Positions 1 through 8,475 of a DNA stretch of 43,313 nt are shown here, piece by piece. The DNA is taken from positions 1 to 43,313 of the forward strand of contig JAPKYC010000137.1 of NCBI GenBank assembly GCA_026394505.1, in the 5' to 3' direction. The translations under genes and the position numbers were made by a program. Source of the stretch: Methanothrix sp. (GTDB lineage: Archaea; Halobacteriota; Methanosarcinia; Methanotrichales; Methanotrichaceae). Within the stretch, counting starts at the first letter, position 1. Each line of letters starts with the position of its first letter. The notes beneath the pieces were generated by a model, which was not told where the DNA came from, did not search any database, and saw only the letters and a list, made by a program, of their open reading frames with translations.

Positions 1-335
1 GCCGAAGTCAGGTAGATTGATATTGTTTTGTCTTTCATTTCAGTTGGCCCTTCCACGACATTATCTACATAAACGTTCCAACCCCATGCCCCGATCCGGT
101 CGAATTTGCTGATTGCAGTACCTTGAATCGTAATGTCCCCGAGGTATCCTGTTCCAGAGTCCAGCGGAGTTACAACTGGGACCAGATGATTTTCGCTGTT
201 ATTTGCGACCAGAACGTCTGGAATAGGCATTCTTTCAATAGTTTCTTGCTTGCTATGCGCTGCAATTCCGTCAGCAAACCCTACCGCCAATAGCAGCATT
301 GCCGCTATTGCCAATATTCCAAATTTTTTATACAT
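1..335 (-). CDS. Secreted protein with N-terminal signal peptide, 3' end off the left edge (partial)
   Basis: Reverse complement reads MYKKFGILAIAAMLLLAVGFADGIAAHSKQETIERMPIPDVLVANN..., open to the window edge; RBS-like GAGGAAG upstream of the ATG. Not in the supplied ORF track. Confidence 0.75.
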   Translation of the reverse strand, partial: MYKKFGILAIAAMLLLAVGFADGIAAHSKQETIERMPIPDVLVANNSENHLVPVVTPLDSGTGYLGDITIQGTAISKFDRIGAWGWNVYVDNVVEGPTEMKDKTISIYLTS

Positions 336-434
336 TTTTCACACTTCCTCGTACATATATCATTATATTTCATGATGATTAAAAGAAGACGGTCGGAAAA
401 GAGAGGAGGAACACAGCGTGTCTCTATCCTCTGC

Positions 435-514
435 TCAGAAGACTACCTCGTTCTCTAATATTTTCGCGCCCAAGCCTGCCGCCTCCTCGACTGCTGCCAG
501 GTCTTTCATCAAAA
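435..514 (-). pseudogene. 3'-end fragment related to the gene at 2545-2952
   Basis: Reverse complement translates LLMKDLAAVEEAAGLGAKILENEVVF*, nearly the same as the C-terminus IFLMKDLAAVEEVVGLGAKIVEGEVAF* of the 2545-2952 product. Confidence 0.8.
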
Positions 515-706
515 GTAAAAGGGATGACTGGAGCCAGCCATAAAGGGAGTATACGGGGCGACTGCCTCCAATTAACAAGTAGTAGTAATAGTTAAAAAGG
601 ATCATCCGCGCGCCGCGAAAGTGATTCCTTACCGCCCTTACCTCTGCTCGCGTTGGTTCTGCTCATGCAACCCTTATGATTACTTGGTCTTTAAGAAATT
701 ATTTAT

Positions 707-1117
707 ATGATTCTGATATTTATCAGCAGCGTAGGAGGAAGCAGCATCAAAAACGCCACTATCACAGACGAAAGAGACTCGGAGTTCGTGCAGGAACTAC
801 AGAGCTTAGGCGTGAACAGGAATGTAGCTCTTGTGATAACATTCCTCAAAGATCAAAACGAGAGATATTTCAAGGATATAGAAATAGCTACAGACCTGAA
901 ACAGCAGAAAGTCAGCGTTGCCATGCAAACCCTGCGAGAAAGAGGCTGGCTCAAAGAGCATGATATTGAGGGCAACGTAAGAGGCAGACGCTTTAGCATC
1001 TATTCGTTGCGAGCGACCATCGATGAGATCATAAATTATTACGAAGCGGAGAAAAGCAGGGAATCTGTCAGAGCAATGGAGTCGATCCAACGGCTGAAGG
1101 AACTTAGTTCAACATAA
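707..1117 (+). CDS. Winged-helix transcriptional regulator, archaeal ArsR/MarR-like (start uncertain)
   Basis: NVALVITFLKDQNERYFKDIEIATDLKQQKVSVAMQTLRERGWLKEHDIEGNVRGRRFSIYSL has wHTH character; 55 bp upstream of the EVE-nuclease ORF, same strand. Confidence 0.7.
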   Translation: MILIFISSVGGSSIKNATITDERDSEFVQELQSLGVNRNVALVITFLKDQNERYFKDIEIATDLKQQKVSVAMQTLRERGWLKEHDIEGNVRGRRFSIYSLRATIDEIINYYEAEKSRESVRAMESIQRLKELSST

Positions 1118-1172
1118 TCTAGGAAAATTTCGTTAAAGTTATCGATAAACAGCAAAGACGGGAGGCTAACAC

Positions 1173-2534
1173 ATGAACGGAGAATACGTTTTAAATTGGC
1201 TAATTGAGGACGCAGATCGAAATGCAAATGATTGCTATTTAGATATATGGCAAAATAAGCTTGAAGATTATTTGTATGAGCTAAATTCGAGAAGAGATAT
1301 CGATTTACCGCAAGACTTCTCTTTGAATAACCTGCCGAACGAAGAAAAAGCGATTTCGATATTAAGAGAGACTTTTAAAAACAATATATCCAAAATATCT
1401 CTAATTTTAAATTATATCTATCCGGAAAAATATATATTTTATCGCGTTTCAAAGCTGGAGAATGAGATATTTTCAGGATTAAAATTTTTGAGTGAAATCT
1501 ATGATAAATTTCAGTTTGAATTTTATAAGATCGGACAAAATAAAGATAGCTTTGACAACTACCTCATTTTAAACGAAGCTATGCGTTCTTTTGCCTCAGA
1601 TGCGTGGCCAGATGTAAAAGATAAACTCATTCACAAAAAAATAAACTATTTCTTATACCAAGGACTTGGAAGCCTATTTTTGGAGAGAAATGGTTACAAC
1701 AGATATTGGATAATGGCTACGGGAGAAACTCATTTTGATTCGTTAGACAAAGAGAACGAAGTCATTTGGTCAGGAAGAAAAGAGATGCAAGTGAATGATC
1801 TGGTTTTTATGTACAGACAAGCTCCAAGAAAAGCGATAGCAGACCTTTTTTCTGTCTCAGAACCACCCTATTTCGACCCCTACGGTGGTTGGGGTGGTTT
1901 TTGGGTTCCACTAAAAAAGATTACACCGATTAAAGACATAACAATGATCGCGATGAAACATGATACGGTACTCGGCAATTGGGGCTTTGCAAAATGCAGT
2001 TCTCAGGGAGTTGTTACAGCACCAGTGCCTTATTCAATATACAACAGATTGTTGGAGATAATCGGAAAAGATGTATGCGAGAAAAACGACTTAATCCCTG
2101 AACCAGTAGCAAAAACGGTTAGCTCAGGTCAGTATGCAACCGAAGAAGAGTTCGAAGATGCTGTCCTTGAGCCACTTTTCCGACATTGGGGATTTAAGTT
2201 TCAGAGGCAGTATCCTTGTTACTTTACAATAGGTAGACAGTACCATACTTGTTTTGTGGATTTCATTATTCATGACGAAAGAGGCACTTTAACACTCTTT
2301 GAAGATAAATTAGAGATTCTAAATGATGCACAACTTCAACAAGCGGTCCTGCAAGCAAAATCTTATTCGTTGCTGTTAGGGATCAACAACTTCGTAATAG
2401 CATCTCCTGAAGGCTTTTGGATATACAAACTTGATAAAAACAACGAGATTCTACTAGAAAAGATAAGCTCAGATGATTTTAAGGAAAAAGAAGAGGGAAT
2501 GAGAGATTTAATTTTAAAACTCCGAAATAATTGA
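1173..2534 (+). CDS. Predicted modification-dependent restriction-type protein: unknown N-terminal region, EVE/PUA-like domain, C-terminal PD-(D/E)xK nuclease
   Basis: RBS GGGAGG upstream of ATG. EVE-like segment NRYWIMATGETHFDSL...IWSGRKEMQVNDLVFMYRQAPRKAIADLFSVSEPP...NWGFAKCSSQGVVTAPVPYSIYNRLLEII. Nuclease-like motif VDFIIHDERGTLTLFEDKLEI (D-x12-E-x-K). Confidence 0.6.
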   Translation: MNGEYVLNWLIEDADRNANDCYLDIWQNKLEDYLYELNSRRDIDLPQDFSLNNLPNEEKAISILRETFKNNISKISLILNYIYPEKYIFYRVSKLENEIFSGLKFLSEIYDKFQFEFYKIGQNKDSFDNYLILNEAMRSFASDAWPDVKDKLIHKKINYFLYQGLGSLFLERNGYNRYWIMATGETHFDSLDKENEVIWSGRKEMQVNDLVFMYRQAPRKAIADLFSVSEPPYFDPYGGWGGFWVPLKKITPIKDITMIAMKHDTVLGNWGFAKCSSQGVVTAPVPYSIYNRLLEIIGKDVCEKNDLIPEPVAKTVSSGQYATEEEFEDAVLEPLFRHWGFKFQRQYPCYFTIGRQYHTCFVDFIIHDERGTLTLFEDKLEILNDAQLQQAVLQAKSYSLLLGINNFVIASPEGFWIYKLDKNNEILLEKISSDDFKEKEEGMRDLILKLRNN

Positions 2535-2544
2535 GGACATTTGA

Positions 2545-2952
2545 TCAGAAGGCAACCTCGCCTTCTACTATTTTTGCGCCCAGTCCCACCACCTCCTCGA
2601 CTGCCGCCAGATCCTTCATCAGGAATATCCTCTCGTTCGCAGCCTCCTTGAAGGCCACGGAGTTTTTCAGGATCGGGGCATACTTGGCGTGCTTGGGGAG
2701 CTGGACCACGTAGCCCTTCAGATCCTCCACCAGGTCGTAGTCAAAGCCATTTCTTTCCAGGAGCTTGAGAGCATTGTTCCTCGCGCCGATGGACTTGAAC
2801 TCGAAGCGGTACAGGTCTTTGTTGTAATAGTCCAGCAGCGCATTGAATAGCTCATGGTTATCGAAGAACTGCTTGAAGACCCAAAGCTTGCCAAGCTTGA
2901 AAAATGTGATGTGCTTGCGCCTCTCTATCACGTCGAAGGTATTGGCCTGCAT
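2545..2952 (-). CDS. Conserved hypothetical protein (135 aa)
   Basis: Intact ORF; C-terminus recurs as a fragment at 435-514. Confidence 0.6.
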   Translation of the reverse strand: MQANTFDVIERRKHITFFKLGKLWVFKQFFDNHELFNALLDYYNKDLYRFEFKSIGARNNALKLLERNGFDYDLVEDLKGYVVQLPKHAKYAPILKNSVAFKEAANERIFLMKDLAAVEEVVGLGAKIVEGEVAF

Positions 2953-3015
2953 GGGGAGCTCTCCTCTGCGTAATTATCACATTAATTCGCGATAAATCTA
3001 TGGGTTACTCAATGC

Positions 3016-4986
3016 CTAACGATCGCTGCCCTCAAACCCATACGCCGCCTCTCCCCATGCCTTCTCCAGCAGCTTCCCGTAATACCCTATATCGAACTCC
3101 GAAGCCGTCCTTTCCGGCTCCACCTCCCACTTTTTGGCGTCCTTAACCACATAGCCTATCTCCATCCCCGGCGCCAGGGGAATGCCCTGCTTCAGGTGAG
3201 CCTGCACCGCTGAGGCTTCAGCACACCTGCGAGAATAGCTCAAGCGGCTCACTCTGCGATGAATGGCCAGCTCCTGCACGTCAGCCTCTACAAGCTCGTC
3301 TATGTACCGCCTGCGCACTTCTCGGGCCTTGGGCTCTATTCTGCGGAGCTCCTCCCGGCACCTCGCCCCGGCCAGGACCTCGAACAGCTCTTTCTGCATC
3401 CGGAGCACGTACTCGGGCGTGTCTCCTTTGCGGGCCATCACGCCCCGGATCTTCATCTTGCCCGTGTCCAGCCGCCCAAAATAGCGGTTGTAGGCCCCCG
3501 AGCCGTCGGCCATGGGCAGGAAGGCGATCCAGTCGTATGAGTCCACCTCCGTCAAGATGCCCGTCTCCCTCTCCACAGCCTCCTTGAAGCTCGCTATGGG
3601 CTCGCCTATAACCCATAAGCAGTCGATGATGCCATGCAGGACCTGGAAGTCCATACCCTCGGCCAGCTCCTTGACCTGCATGAGCAGCTCCCTGGAGATG
3701 CCTGTGATCCGCTCATGCACCTGGATCTGGCCGAACTTGGCGTTCCGATAGCCGGTGTAGCCAAAGCAGGTTACCAGCATCCATTTGAGGATCGAATCTA
3801 TGCCGGCGTAATCCGGGTTGGTCTTCTTCAGCCTCTTGGTCTCGATGCGCAAATTGAGCAGAGAGGAGAGCACGGTGCTGAGAAAGCCCTTCAGCTCTGG
3901 ATGCTCGATGGTTTCAGGGGAGAGGTTGTACTTCACGATGATCGAAGGGTACATGGAGGTAAAGTCGATCTGGTGAACCCGCTCGTACACGCCCGGTTCG
4001 GGCTGGAAGATCATGCCTCCCTTGTCGCAGGCCCTCAGCTCGGAGATGTTCCTGAGGCTCTCTGCGTCTCTTTTTCTGAAGGGCACTGCTACGCCCCGAC
4101 GCAGCGCCTCGAAGACCTCGTAGCTGGAGATGAGCGTGCCGGGCGTGAAGCGGGAGGTGAGGTTGGGGGAGAGGCCGGAGAGCCGGGAGGCCATGAGGAC
4201 GCCCTTCAGGCCGCTCTCGGCATAGACGAAGCTCTTGGCAGTGTCTATGAGCACCCGGCCTTCAGGGATGAGCGCGCCGTCCTTGTGGTTGACTTTTCCA
4301 TAGCTCCAGTAGGATTTGGAGGCCATCGGCTTGAAGAAGCCAGTGCGGCTGATGGTCGGCTCCAGGCCGTATCTTCTGGCCTTGCGAACTATGAGCGGAA
4401 GCCAGGTGTCTGCATGGGGACATAGGATCAGGTCGGGATCATGGGACTTGACGAGTTCCAGGAGATCGGAGAGGACCTGTCTCTCAGATCCTTCCAGCCT
4501 CCGCTTGCGGCCATCCAGAACCTCGATGCGGGAGATATCCCTGGGCAAAGAAGGATCTCCGGCCACCTGTATTTCCAGGCCGGTTAAAGGGATCTCAAAA
4601 TCTGGCGAGAACCGGGATTCATCTCTGTCTCCGCAGGGGAAGAGGTCATGCTCGGCCAGGTAGCGTTGGTCCTGGCGGACATCCACGTTATAGAGCTCGG
4701 CGGCGTAGCGGGTCTGGATCTCGATCTTCTCGGCGACTTTTCGGCCTGCATAGATCCTGTGGCCCTGAAAGGTGCCGAAGATGGTTCTGAAGCTGCATTC
4801 CTCAGCTTTGAAGCGGCTCTCCAGGGCCTCGATCATCTCCCTGTGGGCGGAAGGATCCTTGAGATGCATGTAGAACGAGGGTGGATAGACGGCGCAGGCT
4901 TTAGTGAGGCCTATCTCCCGGCCCCACAGCTCCACACAGCTTTTGTAGTAAGAGTCGAAAATCCACACGTTCCACCTCTCCCCCAA
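3016..4986 (-). CDS. Divergent archaeal family B DNA polymerase, PolB2-like, with degenerate motif C and no recognisable DxE exonuclease motif
   Basis: Motif A QIDFTSMYPSII, motif B KWMLVTCFGYTGYRN; the motif C position reads LHGIIDCLWV instead of YGDTDS. Confidence 0.75.
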   Translation of the reverse strand: MGERWNVWIFDSYYKSCVELWGREIGLTKACAVYPPSFYMHLKDPSAHREMIEALESRFKAEECSFRTIFGTFQGHRIYAGRKVAEKIEIQTRYAAELYNVDVRQDQRYLAEHDLFPCGDRDESRFSPDFEIPLTGLEIQVAGDPSLPRDISRIEVLDGRKRRLEGSERQVLSDLLELVKSHDPDLILCPHADTWLPLIVRKARRYGLEPTISRTGFFKPMASKSYWSYGKVNHKDGALIPEGRVLIDTAKSFVYAESGLKGVLMASRLSGLSPNLTSRFTPGTLISSYEVFEALRRGVAVPFRKRDAESLRNISELRACDKGGMIFQPEPGVYERVHQIDFTSMYPSIIVKYNLSPETIEHPELKGFLSTVLSSLLNLRIETKRLKKTNPDYAGIDSILKWMLVTCFGYTGYRNAKFGQIQVHERITGISRELLMQVKELAEGMDFQVLHGIIDCLWVIGEPIASFKEAVERETGILTEVDSYDWIAFLPMADGSGAYNRYFGRLDTGKMKIRGVMARKGDTPEYVLRMQKELFEVLAGARCREELRRIEPKAREVRRRYIDELVEADVQELAIHRRVSRLSYSRRCAEASAVQAHLKQGIPLAPGMEIGYVVKDAKKWEVEPERTASEFDIGYYGKLLEKAWGEAAYGFEGSDR

Positions 4987-5179
4987 GGCCCTGGATAGAG
5001 CCGAGCTTCTCCCAGGCGATCTCTTTACGGGCAGAAGATGATAAGGGTGAGGTGGGAGCGGGGCGAATGTGATTGGTGGTCTAGAGTCCTACTTTTGCAA
5101 CAGAAACACCGTAGCGTGGAGTATATATATTGCGATAATTGCAGATATTCAAGACATTACTATAAGGAGGCAGAAGGTT

Positions 5180-5575
5180 TTGGAAGATTGGAAGATAAAG
5201 ATTTCAGTGCTTTGGCTCTTTGCGTCAGTCGCCTTTTTGGCTCATCAGATATTGGTGCTCATGGAGCCTGGTATAATAGCGCAGCTAATGGCTGGAGAAG
5301 CAGAAGGTCAGAAGATAGGACCTGAACTGATACTGTTCTTTGCGATCTCAATGTTAGTTCCTTTGGTGATGGCTTTCCTGTCCCTGACCTTGAAGGATTC
5401 GATGAATCGCTGGGTAAACATCATTCTGGGCGCAGTCTTTGCTGCCCTTTGGTTCGTAGGTGTAGTTAGTGCGGCACTGTCTGCATACTGGGGGGAGGCA
5501 CTAATGACGCTTTCAGCAGTTGCGGCTTCGACACTGATTGTCTGGTATGCATGGAAGTCTAAACAGAAAGCTTGA
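5180..5575 (+). CDS. Small multi-pass membrane protein (DUF6326-like by impression)
   Basis: TTG start 9 nt after AAGGAGG (5164-5170); LEDWKIKISVLWLFASVAFLAHQILVLMEPGIIAQL... with about four hydrophobic helices. The ORF-track start at 5069 is less well supported. Confidence 0.55.
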   Translation: MEDWKIKISVLWLFASVAFLAHQILVLMEPGIIAQLMAGEAEGQKIGPELILFFAISMLVPLVMAFLSLTLKDSMNRWVNIILGAVFAALWFVGVVSAALSAYWGEALMTLSAVAASTLIVWYAWKSKQKA

Positions 5576-5620
5576 GTACTGTAAGCTGTCTGACCAACGT
5601 AGGTCTCCCCGAGTTATAGA

Positions 5621-5851
5621 TTATTCTTTTTTATCCTCCTTCTCCTTCATCATCTCTACCAGCACAGAAAACACCGCCGCCTCCAGCGGATCATCCAGCG
5701 CATAGAAAGCCTCGCTGGAGTGCTTCTTGGCCATCTCCGCCACCTTTTGCCCGAAACCCCGGTCCTCCTTCTTAAGCGCCCGGCTGGCCTTCAGCCATCT
5801 GGCAGAGACGTCCTTTACGCCCATCCTCACGCTCTCGAAACTTCGTCCCAT
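5621..5851 (-). CDS. Small hypothetical protein, third gene of a three-gene cluster
   Basis: 76 aa ORF 2 nt downstream of the 5854-6090 ORF. Confidence 0.55.
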   Translation of the reverse strand: MGRSFESVRMGVKDVSARWLKASRALKKEDRGFGQKVAEMAKKHSSEAFYALDDPLEAAVFSVLVEMMKEKEDKKE

Positions 5852-5853
5852 AG

Positions 5854-6090
5854 CTAATCACTCAGACAAAAAGTCGCAGGCCACCGCCCCTCCTCGCGCT
5901 TCTCCGGCCAGATATTCTCCTCTTCGGGCAAGCTCCTTTCCATCAGCCTGCTCTTTATCATCTCCTCCACCTCGCCGGGCCGGGCGTGAAAGACCTCCGC
6001 CAGGATCTCCTTGGCCGTCTCCAGTTCCATGGCCCTGCTTACCATCGGCCTGGGCTCGATCGCTCTTCGCCGCCTCCAGGGCCACCTCAT
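5854..6090 (-). CDS. Small hypothetical protein, second gene of a three-gene cluster
   Basis: MRWPWRRRRAIEPRPMVSRAMELETAKEILAEVFHARPGEVEEMI...; overlaps the upstream gene by 4 nt; a second copy is at 14908-15093. Confidence 0.6.
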   Translation of the reverse strand: MRWPWRRRRAIEPRPMVSRAMELETAKEILAEVFHARPGEVEEMIKSRLMERSLPEEENIWPEKREEGRWPATFCLSD

Positions 6091-6599
6091 GAGTAGGCCT
6101 CCAGAGTTCTCTGGCTCTCCCTCGTCCGCGGGTGGGCTTTGGCCACCAGCCGTGGAATTTCACGGAGGCCTTCCTCAAAGTAGAACACACGGTCGGCATT
6201 CTGCACCAGGTCCTCGAAGAAAGGGTCAATCCCTGAGGCGTAGAGCAGCACGGCGGCCTCTTTTGCGGCATCGCAGAGAGCATGGGAGATGTACTCGGTC
6301 ATCTCTTTGGCGTCCTCGTAGAGGAGAGGGTCATGCTCGATGAGAATCAGCGAATGGTGGGCCTCCTCCAGGATGGTCATGAGCTGGAAGACGGTAAATC
6401 CCCGGCGGATTTCCAGGGCCTCAAACCTGCGGTCCAGCCTGGAAAGGATGGCTGAGGAGTTGCCGGTGACGTAGAGCACCTTGAAACGTTGCAGGTTCAG
6501 GTTGCGGTTCAGGGCCTGGATGAACATCTCCCTGGGGGCCGTCAGGGCATTGAAGGACCGGGGCCGGAGGAAGATCGTGGGAAGAAGCTCGAAGTCCAT
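6087..6599 (-). CDS. Hypothetical protein with RecA/P-loop-ATPase-like strand pattern, first gene of a three-gene cluster
   Basis: MDFELLPTIFLRPRSFNALTAPREMFIQALNRNLNLQRFKVLYVTGNSSAILSRLDRRFEALEIRRGFTVFQLMTILEEAHHSLILIEHDPLL...; decayed copy at about 15181-15480. Confidence 0.6.
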   Translation of the reverse strand: MDFELLPTIFLRPRSFNALTAPREMFIQALNRNLNLQRFKVLYVTGNSSAILSRLDRRFEALEIRRGFTVFQLMTILEEAHHSLILIEHDPLLYEDAKEMTEYISHALCDAAKEAAVLLYASGIDPFFEDLVQNADRVFYFEEGLREIPRLVAKAHPRTRESQRTLEAYS

Positions 6600-6699
6600 G
6601 CTTAAAAGTGGGAGCTACGGGGATATGAGGGCGAGCCGGGTGCGCGGGGCGAAAGTGTATATGAATGCAGGTTCAAAGATCTGGATTTAAGAGATAACG

Positions 6700-7587
6700 A
6701 TGACAATCCTGGTGGGCTGCAGCGGCTGGTCTTACGATGATTGGGTGGGGAAATTCTACCCAATGGAGCTGGCCAAAAGGAAGGGCAATTGGTTCTCTTA
6801 CTATGCCCAATTCTTCAACACCGTAGAGATCAACAGCACCTTCTACCGGCCGCCGGGCGAGCTGCAGGTCCAGTCCTGGATAAAGAAGGCCAGGGATTTG
6901 AAGAGCTTCGAGTACTCCGTCAAAGTGCCCCAGCTCGTCACTCACAAGGCGCTCGTGGAGGGAGATCCGGAGAAGGCCATCTTTTGGGCTACCTCTTTTG
7001 AGAAGACCTGCGTGAAGCCCCTGGCAGAGGCAGGCCTTTTGGGCGGCGTGCTGCTACAGCTCTCCCCCTACTTCAAGAATGAAGATTCCGCTCTCGCCAC
7101 ACTGAAAGGTGTTATGGATGCCGTTTCTCACGAAGAGTACAGCTACGCAGTCGAGTTTCGGCACAGGAGCTGGCTGGACGATAGCCGCAAGGAGATAGAT
7201 CCTGCAACGCTGGAGGTTCTGAGGGAGAGGAATGTCGCCAACGTCCTGATCGATGGCCCTGGGCAACATGCGGGCACGGAGCAGACTGCGGATCATGCCT
7301 ACGTGCGCTTCCATGGCCGGAACTATGATATCTGGTATAAGGGCGAGGAGGAGGACGACCACAGGCTGAATAGATATGACTATCTCTACAAGAAGGAGCA
7401 ACTGGAGTCTTGGGTGCCTCGCATCAAGGAGGCCGAGCTGAAGGCCGCCAAGGCGAGGGTGTACTTCAACAACCACGCTCGATCCAAGTCCGTGAGGAAC
7501 GCCTTTCTGTTGATGGACATGCTTTCGATAGAGCACAAGTCAAAGGAGATTCAGCTACAGGATCAATTCACTCTCGGGGAGTTTTAG
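6700..7587 (+). CDS. DUF72 (YecE-like) family protein
   Basis: MTILVGCSGWSYDDWVGKFYPMELAKRKGNWFSYYAQFFNTVEINSTFYRPP is a typical DUF72 N-terminus. Confidence 0.9.
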   Translation: MTILVGCSGWSYDDWVGKFYPMELAKRKGNWFSYYAQFFNTVEINSTFYRPPGELQVQSWIKKARDLKSFEYSVKVPQLVTHKALVEGDPEKAIFWATSFEKTCVKPLAEAGLLGGVLLQLSPYFKNEDSALATLKGVMDAVSHEEYSYAVEFRHRSWLDDSRKEIDPATLEVLRERNVANVLIDGPGQHAGTEQTADHAYVRFHGRNYDIWYKGEEEDDHRLNRYDYLYKKEQLESWVPRIKEAELKAAKARVYFNNHARSKSVRNAFLLMDMLSIEHKSKEIQLQDQFTLGEF

Positions 7588-7589
7588 TC

Positions 7590-8290
7590 GTGTTGAAGCT
7601 TACCTTTGATAAAGGTACAATTCAGATTCAAGGAGATGTCCGGGTTCCCAATTCTACCTGGGATGAACGCTCCAAGACTTTCAGAGCCATGGCCCTGTAT
7701 TACAGGGATATCATCGATTAATTCAAAGATGACGTTCTCAATCTCCTGCCCTGTCCCGAACTGCAAAGCAGCGTTGTATTGAGGAATTATCAGAACCAGG
7801 CCCTGGATGCGTGGGTAGCTAACGGCGATCGGGGCATAATCGTTCTTCCCACAGGAAGCGGCAAAACACTCGTCGGAATAAAAGCCATATCCTTGCTGAA
7901 CACCCCGACGATTGTAATCGCTCCCACCTTCGATCTGGTGGATCAGTGGCGCACCAGGCTGAAGAAAGAGTTCAAGACAGAGGTCGGGGTATTCGGTGGA
8001 GGCGAACGGGACATAAAAGCCTTAACCGTATCCACCTATGACTCCGCATATATTCATGCTGATAAGCTCAGGAATAAGTTTGGTTTGATAATCTTTGATG
8101 AGGTCCACCGTATTCCTGCCGCTGGGTATAGAAACATAGCTGAGATGTTCGCTTCTCCTTATCGGATGGGCCTGACGGCTACCCTGGAGCGAGAAGATGG
8201 TCTTCATGCGGAGCTCAATCGACTCGTAGGTGGGAAGGTCCTCGAAAAGAAGGTAAAAGAGCTTACTGGAACCCATCTATCAGCTTTCAG
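7590..8290 (+). pseudogene. XPB-like SF2 helicase remnant (internal stop, C-terminal RecA domain missing)
   Basis: Walker A LPTGSGKT, DEVH box (IIFDEVHR), LTATLERED; upstream in-frame segment LKLTFDKGTIQIQGDVRVPNSTWDERSKTFRAMALYYRDIID*FKDDVLNLLPCPELQSSVVLRNYQNQALDAW crosses one TAA; homology ends near 8280. Confidence 0.75.
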
Positions 8291-8475
8291 GGTTGGAGTG
8301 ATTGTGGCGGAGAGCTCAAAGTCCATGCTTAAAGATGGGACCGATGGTTGAGGTGTGATGTCTAGGATCCTGATTTATTTGTTTCAAGGATATTGAGCAA
8401 GTACGAAAAATAGATGAACTTTGTAGGAAACAAATATATCCATTAAAAGATTGTGAACTAGATGAGGAATATGTT

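Noticed and set aside
707-760. Possible non-ATG start (ATC after GGAGG at about 733) for the wHTH regulator
   Set aside because: The RBS-like GGAGG is suggestive but an ATC start is too unusual to claim without transcript or protein evidence.
3259-4998. Several long + strand ORFs (93, 79, 263, 115 and 116 aa) antisense to the polymerase gene
   Set aside because: They lie opposite a motif-bearing family B polymerase in GC-rich sequence and show low-complexity composition with no recognisable domain; typical shadow ORFs.
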